DNA from: Candidatus Hydrogenedentota bacterium
GTDB taxonomy: Bacteria; Hydrogenedentota; Hydrogenedentia; Hydrogenedentales; GCA-2746185
Length of the DNA stretch: 7,866 nucleotides
Reading direction: 5' to 3'
NCBI GenBank assembly: GCA_030123645.1
Contig: JASJYE010000100.1
Coordinates: 1-7,866, forward strand
Under the pieces are notes generated by a model. That model was not told where the DNA came from and made no database searches. It saw only the letters and a program-made list of their open reading frames with translations. A program made the translations under genes and the position numbers. Below, one piece after another: positions 1 to 7,048 of this stretch (position 1 is the stretch's first letter; each line of letters starts with the position of its first letter).

Positions 1-2
1 TG

Positions 3-1889
3 GTCGGGACGCCGTCTAAGCGGAAAAGCCCGCAGGACTTTCTCGACTCCTTCGACGTCTCCAGCGTCTCCACTTCGGCCGGTTGTTACCTCATGCGGGA
101 CGAGAAGGATCGCGTGATCTACATCGGGAAAGCGAAAAATCTGCGGAATCGCGTGCGGACATACATTAATGCTCAGGACAGCCGCTACAGTGTGAAATTT
201 CTGATGCGGCGGGTCGCTCATATCGATTTTTTCCTCACTACGAACGACAAAGAGGCGGTACTGCTTGAAAACAGCCTGATCAAGCAGTTCAAGCCGCGCT
301 ACAACGTCCAGCTCAAGGACGATAAGACCTATGTGAGCTTGCGGGTCAATATGAAGGAGGATTTCCCGCAGCTTACCGTGGTTCGCAAGCACAGAAATGA
401 CGGGGCGTCTTATTTCGGCCCCTACGCGAGTGCCCACGGCGTCCGCGACACGCTGCGCCAGATTCACCGGATGTTCCCGCTGCGGACCTGCTCAGATCAT
501 GTGATGAACAACCGCACCCGGCCGTGCATTTATTACCAAATGAAGCAGTGCGCCGCGCCGTGTGTCGGCCGTGTCACGCCTGAGGCGTACGGCGAAATCG
601 TCGGCCAGGTGGTGATGGTGCTGAGCGGCCGCAGCAAGGAGTTGGAAAAACTCTTGAACGAGCGGATCCGTGAGAAGGCGGCCGTGCTGAAATTTGAAGA
701 AGCGGCCGAGCTTCGGGATCGCCTTCGGAGTCTCCAGCAAATGCTGGAACGGCAGCGGACGGTGGAGGTGCCGGGTGTCGAAGACCGCGACGTGGTGGGG
801 TATCACATGCAAGGCCGATACGTTGAGATTCAGGTTATCTTCTACCGTGGCGGCAAGATGCTGGGCGGCCGCTCGTTTTCGTTCAAACAGCGTGAGATGC
901 CGATCGAAGAGATTCTTGGTTCCTTCTTGCTGCAGTTTTATTCTGAGGCGCCGGTTATCCCGGCGGAGATTCTCGTGCCGGAGCCCATCGAGGAGGCGGA
1001 CACGCTCGAAGAGATCCTGAGCGAGAAGCGCGGGGCATGCAAAGTGGCGATCCTGCGGCCGCAGCGGGGCGAGAAACGGGCCTTGGTGGACCTGGCCGCG
1101 CGCAACGCGAAGAACAGCTTCAGAGAAAAACAGCTCGCAGAGAAGGCGCAGGTGGACCTTCTTGAGAATGTGAAGGAGAAACTTAAACTTCGGGCGGTCC
1201 CGAATCGCATCGAATGTTTCGACATTTCCACGCACCAAGGCGAGAAAACTGTCGGTTCGATGGTCGTTTTCGAAGGGGGCGTGGCGAACAAGGACCGGTA
1301 CCGGCGATTTAGCATCAAGCAGGTGGAGGGGCAGGATGACTTTGCGAGCATGCGCGAGGTGCTGATGCGGCGTTATAAACGCGCGATTGAGGAAAGCGAC
1401 CTGCCCGACCTTGTCCTCATCGACGGTGGCAAGGGGCAGCTGAACGTGGCCTTGGCGGCGCTGGGGGATCTTGGGATCGAGGATCTCGAGGCGGTGAGTA
1501 TCGCAAAATCGCGGCTGGAGGAGCGCGGGGGCCGTTCGCCCGAGCGATTTTTCCTGCCGGGACGGTCAAATCCTGTGATCTTGGCCCAGAACGCGCCCGT
1601 GGTGCATTTGATGGCAAGAATACGGGATGAGGCGCACCGTTTCGCCATTTCCTACCACCGTTCCCGCCGGGTGAAGGGCACAATCCGGTCGACGCTGACG
1701 GATATTTCGGGGATCGGTCCGAAACTAGCAAAGAAACTCTTGAATCGCCTCGGGTCAATTGCGAAAATACGCGAGTTGTCCGCATCTGAAATTGCGGACG
1801 TCCCCGGCATTAATAACCGCCTGGCACGGGCCATCGAGCAGCACCTCGCGAGTGCGCCCGGCGCCAAGGCATCTGGAGGCCGCCGATGA
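3..1889 (+). CDS. uvrC: UvrABC excinuclease subunit C (5' end outside window)
   Basis: UvrC makes the two incisions flanking a UvrB-bound lesion in nucleotide excision repair, in the cytoplasm. The frame is open to the left edge with no ATG, GTG or TTG before the ATG at 93. The first half of the GIY-YIG motif (GCY, codons 81-89) lies before that ATG, so 93 cannot be the start. Counting that Met as 1, I see: the second half of the GIY-YIG nuclease (IYIGKAKNLRNRV, 9-21) with the metal-binding Glu of LLENSLIK (E59); four cysteines at 133, 145, 153 and 157, which in E. coli UvrC bind an iron-sulfur cluster; a UVR motif (about 187-220) for UvrB contact; an RNase H-like nuclease with D377 (ECFDIS), D444 (LIDGGKGQL) and H515 (RDEAH); and tandem helix-hairpin-helix motifs (about 534-588). 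Both nuclease centres look intact. The 628 visible residues compare with about 610 in E. coli. GCY replaces the usual GVY/GIY, a mild variant. Confidence 0.97.
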   Translation, partial: VGTPSKRKSPQDFLDSFDVSSVSTSAGCYLMRDEKDRVIYIGKAKNLRNRVRTYINAQDSRYSVKFLMRRVAHIDFFLTTNDKEAVLLENSLIKQFKPRYNVQLKDDKTYVSLRVNMKEDFPQLTVVRKHRNDGASYFGPYASAHGVRDTLRQIHRMFPLRTCSDHVMNNRTRPCIYYQMKQCAAPCVGRVTPEAYGEIVGQVVMVLSGRSKELEKLLNERIREKAAVLKFEEAAELRDRLRSLQQMLERQRTVEVPGVEDRDVVGYHMQGRYVEIQVIFYRGGKMLGGRSFSFKQREMPIEEILGSFLLQFYSEAPVIPAEILVPEPIEEADTLEEILSEKRGACKVAILRPQRGEKRALVDLAARNAKNSFREKQLAEKAQVDLLENVKEKLKLRAVPNRIECFDISTHQGEKTVGSMVVFEGGVANKDRYRRFSIKQVEGQDDFASMREVLMRRYKRAIEESDLPDLVLIDGGKGQLNVALAALGDLGIEDLEAVSIAKSRLEERGGRSPERFFLPGRSNPVILAQNAPVVHLMARIRDEAHRFAISYHRSRRVKGTIRSTLTDISGIGPKLAKKLLNRLGSIAKIRELSASEIADVPGINNRLARAIEQHLASAPGAKASGGRR

Positions 1890-3487
1890 CCACCGTCCTA
1901 CTGTACCTCTTTGCCGCTATTGTCGCTGTAGCCGCTGTCAAGGCGATCTATTGGCTGGCGATCACACGTCTGCTATCCGGAGAACCCCTCGCAGACGAGG
2001 TGCATACGGTCACGACCAAAGACGGCTGGAAAATCAAGCTGTTTCGATACCGGCGGCGTGAGGGCGCAGGCGGGGAGCCTGTGTTCATCTGTCATGGCTT
2101 CGCGGCAAACCATTGGAACCTCGCGCTGCCTGCGCGCGATGGATTGGTCGACACGCTCGCCGATCGCGGTTGCGACTGCTGGGTTGTGGATCTGCGAGGA
2201 AATCGTACGAGCGTACCGCCCGCCGGACTAAGCCGGCATGACGCAACCTTCGATGACTATGTACTGGGTGATATTCCTGCGGCGCTGGCGTTTATCCGCG
2301 AGCAGACAGGCCAGGACAAAGTGCATTGGGTAGGGCACTCTATGGGCGGCCTGCTGCTGTATGCCTATGAGGCGGCCCACGGCTCGGATGAATTGGCGAG
2401 CGGGACGACTTTAGGCGCACCTCCTGGATTCAAAGGCGTAGCCGTTTCACGGCAGAGGCGTCTCCTTTCTTTTGTCCGGCGTTACCCCGCGATCGCCGAA
2501 TTGTATTTGAGAGGACTGGCGCCGTTGGCGCCGATTTTCAAGCCGCGAATGACGCTGCTGCCTATCAACTGGGACAACATGCAGAAGGATGTCGGCCCTC
2601 GGGCGTTTTTCAATCTCATAGAGTTGCCGCCGCCGAGCGTGGCCGAAACGTTTATCGACGCCGGAGTCTTTCAATTCTTGGGCGTCAAAGACAACAGCGT
2701 CGACATCCTAGCGAAGCTGGATGGATTGCGGACCCCGCTGCTCGTGATTCACGGCGTGCTGGATCCGGTGGCGACGGTCGAGAACGTTCGTACATTTTTC
2801 GATCAGCTGCCGTCGACGGACAAGCGCCGGCTAGAGCTGTCTCGTGCAAACGGACATAGCGCGGACTATGGCCACATCGACCTGGCATTTGCGGCCAATG
2901 GGCGGGAGGAGGTGTACGAGCCGATTGCGGAATGGATTGAGGCCCATAGGGTTATGGCTGAAACCCAAACACAGCAAAAGCGCGCCGCACAGCCGGAAAC
3001 GCCTATTCCCGCGCGGCCGAGGCCGGAAAGCGCGGATACGGAGGTGAGGACGCCGCTCGCGGCGCGAGCCGGAAAAGTGGGGATGAGCGGCACCGCGCTT
3101 AAGAGCGCAGCGGAAGCTATGAAGGGCCTTCAAGAGGATCCGACAGATGCATCCTCGCAGGAAGGGGAAAAGGAGGCGAAAGTGCACCGGCTAGATGCCA
3201 ATCCTGGACACCCTTCGCAGAGGAAGGCCCCCGCGAGTAAGCGAAAGGCCGTGAACAAGAAGGCGGCGGCGAAAAAGGCCTCCGTAAAAAAACCATCCGC
3301 CAAGAAGCGCGGTCAAAAGAAGGCCGTGGCGAAAAAGGCGAAGAAGACACCGGCCAAAGAGAAAGCTGCAACGAAGAAGTCCGCCGTGAAGAAGAATGCG
3401 GCGAAGAAGAAAGCAGCCACGAAAAAGATCGCAAAGAAGAAGGCCGTGAAGGAAAAGGCGCCTTCAGGAACGAAGCGCAACAATTAA
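1886..3487 (+). CDS. Membrane-anchored alpha/beta hydrolase with histone-H1-like C-terminal tail
   Basis: A serine hydrolase of the alpha/beta fold; substrate unknown, esterase or lipase-like activity likely. Its ATG overlaps the uvrC stop (ATGA, 1886-1889), and GGAGG at 1875-1879 lies 6 nt upstream, so start choice and translational coupling are well supported. Domains: a hydrophobic segment at about 4-26, interrupted by K19, likely a membrane anchor; oxyanion-type HGF at 70-72; nucleophile S152 in GHSMG; probable acid D293 in IHGVLDP; probable base H330 in YGHIDLAF. The catalytic part ends near residue 355. A polar, proline-rich linker follows (about 356-445), then a basic tail (447-533) built of Lys, Ala and few acids. 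A typical enzyme of this fold would stop near 355, so about 180 residues are extra. With no positive charge before the anchor and many after it, the body probably faces the cytoplasm, where the tail could touch DNA (inference). The exact family is uncertain; a polyhydroxyalkanoate- or lipid-related role is possible but unproven. Confidence 0.85.
   Translation: MTTVLLYLFAAIVAVAAVKAIYWLAITRLLSGEPLADEVHTVTTKDGWKIKLFRYRRREGAGGEPVFICHGFAANHWNLALPARDGLVDTLADRGCDCWVVDLRGNRTSVPPAGLSRHDATFDDYVLGDIPAALAFIREQTGQDKVHWVGHSMGGLLLYAYEAAHGSDELASGTTLGAPPGFKGVAVSRQRRLLSFVRRYPAIAELYLRGLAPLAPIFKPRMTLLPINWDNMQKDVGPRAFFNLIELPPPSVAETFIDAGVFQFLGVKDNSVDILAKLDGLRTPLLVIHGVLDPVATVENVRTFFDQLPSTDKRRLELSRANGHSADYGHIDLAFAANGREEVYEPIAEWIEAHRVMAETQTQQKRAAQPETPIPARPRPESADTEVRTPLAARAGKVGMSGTALKSAAEAMKGLQEDPTDASSQEGEKEAKVHRLDANPGHPSQRKAPASKRKAVNKKAAAKKASVKKPSAKKRGQKKAVAKKAKKTPAKEKAATKKSAVKKNAAKKKAATKKIAKKKAVKEKAPSGTKRNN
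3224..3475 (+). repeat. KK-pentad, H1-like lysine/alanine repeat inside the hydrolase gene
   Basis: Codons for hydrolase residues 447-530 contain 34 lysines in 84 residues and only two acidic residues (E492, E523). KK doublets begin at 458, 463, 468, 473, 478 and 483, an exact five-residue step (15 bp in DNA), then again at 497, 502 and 507. Such Lys/Ala/Pro tails are known from eukaryotic histone H1, bacterial H1-like proteins and the PhaF/PhaM proteins that tie polyester granules to the nucleoid. The pentad phase continues across an A7 run at 3286-3292, so no frameshift at that run is apparent. Confidence 0.85.
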
Positions 3488-3495
3488 CGCGGGCA

Positions 3496-3514
3496 GCCGG
3501 AACGACCGGTTTCG
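3496..3514 (+). repeat. 19-nt intergenic motif, copy 1
   Basis: GCCGGAACGACCGGTTTCG lies in the 43-nt gap between the hydrolase and the DUF456 gene. It matches the motif at 7049-7067 (read on the - strand) at 17 of 19 positions. CCGG boxes separated by 5 nt can form a small hairpin. See copies at 4128-4146 and 7049-7067. Confidence 0.55.
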
Positions 3515-3530
3515 TATAAGGACGGGGAGT

Positions 3531-4043
3531 ATGTCATTCGCGTTGGCGGTTCTTGGGTGGACTCTCTTTGGTCTCGCAATATTGGCTGCGTTGTTGCTGG
3601 ATCTATTGGGGCTCTTCGGAAATTGGATCATTTTGGGCGCGGTCGGTGCGGCCGCGGCGATTTCCGGCTTTGAACACTTCGGGGGATACACGCTGGTTAT
3701 CCTCCTCGTCCTCGCGATTCTTGGCGAAGTGCTGGAGGCCGTGGCGGCGGGCGTGGGCGCGGCCAAGTACGGGGGCGGCAAGGGGGCGGTCGGCGCGGCA
3801 CTCGTGGGAACGCTGGTGGGAGCCGTCTTGGGCACGTCGCTGTTTCCTATTCTCGGCACAATCATCGGCGCCTGTGCCGGAGCGTTTTTCTTCGCGACGC
3901 TATACGAATTCCTAGTTTCAAACCGGGCTCTGGACTCGGCAACGAGAATCGGATTTGGAGCCGCGCTGGGTAAGATAGGCGGCTTATTCGCAAAGACTTT
4001 CGTGGGCTTTGCGATGCTGCTGGTCGCCTTCCTTAATCTCTGA
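3531..4043 (+). CDS. DUF456-family integral membrane protein
   Basis: A 170-residue, strongly hydrophobic protein of unknown function that resembles the DUF456 family in length and pattern. Likely membrane segments are at about 4-27, 29-45, 53-72, 85-103, 106-128 and 142-168; their number is uncertain. Recognisable family-like stretches are GLFGNWIILG (27-36), the conserved acidic GEVLEAVAAGVGAAKYGGGKG (65-85) and the glycine-rich hairpin GAVLGTSLFPILGTIIGACAG (97-117), which resembles a glycine-zipper membrane pair. The ATG at 3531 is preceded by AAGGA at 3518-3522 (8 nt away). A nearer GGGGAG at 3524-3529 is only 1 nt away and probably not used. The gene lies 43 nt after the hydrolase with no terminator between, so it is probably co-transcribed. 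The family has no established biochemical role, and I infer none here. Confidence 0.85.
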   Translation: MSFALAVLGWTLFGLAILAALLLDLLGLFGNWIILGAVGAAAAISGFEHFGGYTLVILLVLAILGEVLEAVAAGVGAAKYGGGKGAVGAALVGTLVGAVLGTSLFPILGTIIGACAGAFFFATLYEFLVSNRALDSATRIGFGAALGKIGGLFAKTFVGFAMLLVAFLNL

Positions 4044-4064
4044 TGGAAGCCCCCTTGCGTGGAG

Positions 4065-4109
4065 CCTATGCCCATTTCCGCAGCCGCGGCAAGCTTGCAT
4101 TGGCATAGG
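4065..4109. repeat. Inverted repeat, 8-bp perfect stem
   Basis: CCTATGCC at 4065-4072 is the exact reverse complement of GGCATAGG at 4102-4109, with a 29-nt loop that contains two smaller palindromes. No T-run follows on the + strand, so it is not a typical intrinsic terminator for the DUF456 gene that ends 21 nt upstream. Confidence 0.5.
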
Positions 4110-4127
4110 AGGTTGATGCAGGCTGGA

Positions 4128-4146
4128 GCCGGAACCACCGGTCTGG
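4128..4146 (+). repeat. 19-nt intergenic motif, copy 2
   Basis: GCCGGAACCACCGGTCTGG matches the motif at 7049-7067 (opposite strand) at 18 of 19 positions and copy 1 at 3496-3514 at 16 of 19. It sits in the spacer before the GH2-like gene. Confidence 0.6.
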
Positions 4147-4276
4147 TAGGGACGGACAGGGGCCCTGAGAGACGGCGTATAGCCGAAATGGAAAGTTGAA
4201 AGAGCGCGATGGCCGATTGCCACGATCAAATGAGGGCTGCGAGGCCCTGCGGCGCTAGGGTCAGATCGTGCCCCGA

Positions 4277-4317
4277 GACGGGTCAGGCCCATGTCTGAGC
4301 GCTCCGAAAGACCCGTC
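4277..4317. promoter_or_regulatory. Inverted repeat enclosing the start codon of the GH2-like gene
   Basis: GACGGGTC (4277-4284) pairs perfectly with GACCCGTC (4310-4317). The ATG at 4291 lies in the 25-nt loop, and there is no clear Shine-Dalgarno sequence before it. In RNA this could hold the start region in a hairpin and limit translation. Chance pairing is possible, and the start itself is uncertain. Confidence 0.35.
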
Positions 4318-6891
4318 AGCCTCTTCATTCAGCCCGATGTGCGCCGTAGACGCCTCACGGTTTCCGTTGAAACCCCGGACGATTCCGATGTGCGCATCAC
4401 GATCGACGGGGGCCCGCAGGTAACCGCCTCGAGCGCACGCGAAATCCGATTGGATTTCCCCGATTGTGAACTTTGGAGTCCCGCTCAACCCATTCTGTAT
4501 ACGCTACGCTGCGAACCGCAGGCCGCCGGAAGGGGCTGGGAGACGGTGGACTGCCGATTTGGGATGCGGGAGTTTAGCGTCAAGGATTACCGATTCTCTC
4601 TAAACCAACGCCAGATCTATCTGCAGGGCGTCACCCTTTCGGGGCGCGGTGAGACGGGCGGCGAGAGTGGATTAGCTATAACTCCCGACCTGGCGGCTAT
4701 AAAAGATATTGGCTTCAATGCCGTGCGACTTTCCGGGGATGCGGATCTTGAATCCTTCCTGGAGACCGCGGACGAACTTGGGCTTCTTGTTTGTCTGGCT
4801 CTAAATTGCGAGGAAAAGGAGCCGGATGTCTGTGGCCGGTTTGCGAAGTATCGAAATCATCCGAGCCTGGTGGCGTGGGTAGTGGAAGATGGCCCGCCGG
4901 AGTTGTGGAAGCAGTTGCGCGTGATGGACCCCTCTCGATTGATTTTCGTAGATACGGAATACGCTCTAGAAAGCGGCCCACCCCCGTTCTTTGTCAGACC
5001 CTACCGCAGCGTACCCGAAGCTTTCGATAACGGGCGCCTGGCCTTCGCATGCCCACCGGAAAGGCTCGTCGAGCGCTACCTAGCGTATATGGGCGAGCCG
5101 GAAGAGCTTTCGGTAGTCACGGAGCTGGGAAGTGAAATCGGTGGCGATGAGCAGTCTACGGAGGATTCGTCAGGACCTCCGCGGGAGCATCCCGAGCGAA
5201 GGCCAACCGTCTCCGGGGATGTCGCGCATGACTTTCTCGAACTGCGGGCTTCATCCGAGATGTCGCAGGTCGATGCGCTAAGGTCGAACGCGAACGTTGC
5301 CGGGTATTTTTTGGACGGTAGATTTCTTTTGTCAGATGGCCGGCCCGGCCCGGACAACGGGCCCGGCCAGCGCTTCTCAGGGCTGACGGGTCCACAGGCG
5401 CCTGTCCGCCCGGTGCTTTGGGTGCCGAAGCGAAATCTGACTCCTCGCGAGGAGGTGCCGGTCACGGTACTGCTCTTGAACGAGCACCGTCTGGAGGGCC
5501 GGGTCGACCTGTCACTGCAGGTGGTGGGGCCGACGCGCCAGGTATTGTGGAAAAAGAAACGGAGCGTGAAGATTCCGCGTGGCGGCAAGGAGCTCTGGTC
5601 GGGATCCATCTCGGCCTCGGGCTCAACGGGGCCGCATCGCTTTGTCGTCCGTCTCATGAAGGACATGAAGTGCATCGCTGAGAATTCGGTCGAGTTTTTT
5701 GTCTTCGATCCCGCCGAGCGATGGGACGGGCAAATTCACCTTCTGGACCGAGACGGTCAATGGGCCTCGGGTTGCTCGTCGATGGCTTCACTTAGCTCGT
5801 TGCAAGCCCCAATACACATCGTCCCGCCGCTGGCGAACACTATCAGCGCGTACCCCGAGAACGAATTGGCCCAGATCCTCGGCCAGGTCAAGGAAGGGGC
5901 GGTTGCGATTTTTTTTGAGCCCCCGGACGATTGGAACGACCTTGCGCAGCTTATCGATCCCGAAATCTCGGCGACGAGCCGCCCAACTGCGGGGCCCATG
6001 GGTCCCACCTTCCATGTCGCGAAACTGCATCCAGTCTTCGATGGGCTGCCCGCGGGCGGGCTCATGGGATGGCCTTATCGCGACCTGCTCCCGCGGAAGA
6101 CCTTTACCGAGCGCGGGGAGGAAGAGATCTGCGACTGCTTCGCTCATCCTGGGGCGGGCGAAGACGGCATTGTGGAAGTGGGGAATGATATTCTTGTTCG
6201 GAGATATGGGAGCGGCCGGGCAGTATTCACGCATTTTCGCGTGCTCGATTTTCTCGGGACGGATCCGATAGCCGATCGCCTTTTCGTCAATCTATTGAAG
6301 CATTTTTCACGGCGGTCGGTGCGATCGAGCGGGGATTTTCCCATTCATCAACGGATGGTGGAATGGATGCGCGCCACGCGGACCGAGTCCGTGCGCCGCT
6401 GGATGGTAATTGGCATGTTCTCGAATTGGGGTGGCGTGGGACATGATGCCGCCTACCCTCCGGAGGAATCGCTTAGCTTTGACACGACGTATCCCGGCTG
6501 GTACGGCGCGGCTGTCTGGCGGCCGTGGTTCGCACTTTCCGCGAATGATTTCCTGATTGATATCGAAGAGGCGGCCGGGTGTGTGAACTTCAGGGATCGT
6601 TCACGCACTACAGGCACGGGATACGCCTACTCGGAGTGCAGCAGCGATCGGCGGCGCGAGGGACACTTGACGTTTAGAGGACACGGGGCCGTAAAAATCT
6701 GGTTCAACGGAAAGCTCGTGCACTCGAGGGGCGAAGATGTGAAGAACACGAGTCACTGCGAGGAGATCGATATCTTTCTGAAGCAGGGCCGCAACAAGAT
6801 TCTGGTCAAGCAATCGGCGCGAAATTCGCCCTTAGGGTTTTCGCTCGATTTGGATCAGGCGGGCGCTGGACCAGATGTGCGTTGGTGGTAA
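4291..6891 (+). CDS. GH2-like multidomain protein, N-terminal jelly roll and acid/base residue missing
   Basis: An 866-residue protein related to glycoside hydrolase family 2 (beta-galactosidase/beta-glucuronidase type). Domains: an Ig-like beta-sandwich (about 8-95, with LWSPAQPILYTL and RFGMREF, as in GH2); a short TIM-barrel-like region (about 100-365) starting LNQRQIYLQGV, with GFNAVRLS, DELGLLV and NHPSLVAW; a beta-sandwich-like stretch (about 372-472); a glutamine-amidotransferase-like fold (about 505-675, with GSGRAVFTHFR and DPIADRLFVNLL); and a C-terminal jelly-roll-like domain (about 700-855, with VKIWFNGKLVHS and GRNKILVK). GH2 enzymes usually carry NHPSxxxWSxGNE; here it reads VVEDG, so the acid/base Glu is Gly201. 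E278 (VVTELG) could be the nucleophile. The roughly 180-residue sugar-binding domain that normally precedes the Ig-like domain is absent, and the 247-nt spacer is too short to hold it. No signal peptide or Shine-Dalgarno is seen, and an in-frame stop at 4231-4233 limits any extension. It may be a non-catalytic sugar-binding protein, a divergent enzyme, or a 5'-truncated gene. Confidence 0.8.
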   Translation: MSERSERPVSLFIQPDVRRRRLTVSVETPDDSDVRITIDGGPQVTASSAREIRLDFPDCELWSPAQPILYTLRCEPQAAGRGWETVDCRFGMREFSVKDYRFSLNQRQIYLQGVTLSGRGETGGESGLAITPDLAAIKDIGFNAVRLSGDADLESFLETADELGLLVCLALNCEEKEPDVCGRFAKYRNHPSLVAWVVEDGPPELWKQLRVMDPSRLIFVDTEYALESGPPPFFVRPYRSVPEAFDNGRLAFACPPERLVERYLAYMGEPEELSVVTELGSEIGGDEQSTEDSSGPPREHPERRPTVSGDVAHDFLELRASSEMSQVDALRSNANVAGYFLDGRFLLSDGRPGPDNGPGQRFSGLTGPQAPVRPVLWVPKRNLTPREEVPVTVLLLNEHRLEGRVDLSLQVVGPTRQVLWKKKRSVKIPRGGKELWSGSISASGSTGPHRFVVRLMKDMKCIAENSVEFFVFDPAERWDGQIHLLDRDGQWASGCSSMASLSSLQAPIHIVPPLANTISAYPENELAQILGQVKEGAVAIFFEPPDDWNDLAQLIDPEISATSRPTAGPMGPTFHVAKLHPVFDGLPAGGLMGWPYRDLLPRKTFTERGEEEICDCFAHPGAGEDGIVEVGNDILVRRYGSGRAVFTHFRVLDFLGTDPIADRLFVNLLKHFSRRSVRSSGDFPIHQRMVEWMRATRTESVRRWMVIGMFSNWGGVGHDAAYPPEESLSFDTTYPGWYGAAVWRPWFALSANDFLIDIEEAAGCVNFRDRSRTTGTGYAYSECSSDRRREGHLTFRGHGAVKIWFNGKLVHSRGEDVKNTSHCEEIDIFLKQGRNKILVKQSARNSPLGFSLDLDQAGAGPDVRWW

Positions 6892-6910
6892 GGGCGTCGC
6901 ATCATTGCTT

Positions 6911-6931
6911 CGCCGGGCCTTCCGGCGTTTT
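6911..6931 (+). terminator. Intrinsic terminator after the GH2-like gene
   Basis: CGCCGG (6911-6916) and CCGGCG (6922-6927) form a perfect 6-bp GC stem with loop GCCTT, followed at once by TTTT (6928-6931). It starts 20 nt after the stop codon, the expected place for a rho-independent terminator. Confidence 0.65.
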
Positions 6932-6958
6932 AGTACGACAAGGCTGGATTTCACTAAA

Positions 6959-7015
6959 GTCCCTGTTTTTGGGCGACCGATTGGTTTTTCACCAGCTCCA
7001 CTGTCCCTGTTTTGC
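6959..7015. repeat. Two direct GTCCCTGTTTT motifs
   Basis: GTCCCTGTTTTTG (6959-6971) and GTCCCTGTTTTGC (7003-7015) are near-identical and lie 44 nt apart, start to start. Both resemble the right end of the element at 7030-7134 (GTCCCTTTTTTGC). They may be solitary ends or remnants of the same repeat family. Confidence 0.5.
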
Positions 7016-7048
7016 GGCCTCCATGCGACGCAAGAAAAGGGACATATT

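Larger units (their letters stand above)
4044..4290 (+). other. Structured non-coding spacer upstream of the GH2-like gene
   Basis: This 247-nt spacer has stops in all three forward frames and shows no recognisable domain. It holds a series of potential hairpins: 4065-4109 (8-bp stem), CGGC/GCCG at 4173-4176/4182-4185 (loop GTATA), AGGGC/GCCCT at 4233-4237/4244-4248, and an 8-bp inverted repeat that starts at 4277 and spans the next start codon. Two short palindromes, GCCGCGGC (4083-4090) and GCAAGCTTGC (4089-4098), lie in the loop of the first. I found no convincing -35/-10 pair and no T-run terminator, and it matches no riboswitch or RNA family I know. It may be a leader, a small RNA, or decayed sequence. 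Confidence 0.5.

Noticed and set aside
492..1238. Long open frame of 248 codons on the - strand inside uvrC
   Set aside because: It lies entirely opposite conserved UvrC domains, has no recognisable motif, and is an expected by-product of GC-rich codon use.
3286..3292. A7 run in the hydrolase tail as a possible frameshift or slippery site
   Set aside because: The five-residue KK phase is the same before and after the run and the frame ends at a proper TAA, so no shift is apparent.
3464..4138. Open frame of 224 codons on the - strand covering the DUF456 gene
   Set aside because: The + strand frame has a clear membrane-protein pattern, family-like motifs and a ribosome binding site. The opposite frame is low-complexity Ala/Pro/Ser typical of an antisense shadow.
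4128..4290. Fragment of a group II intron or a known riboswitch
   Set aside because: I saw some resemblance in hairpin density but none of the conserved sequence blocks of the families I know.
5076..5675. Open frame of 199 codons on the - strand inside the GH2-like gene
   Set aside because: It is opposite a continuous multidomain frame and rich in Arg/Ser/Pro with no domain signature.
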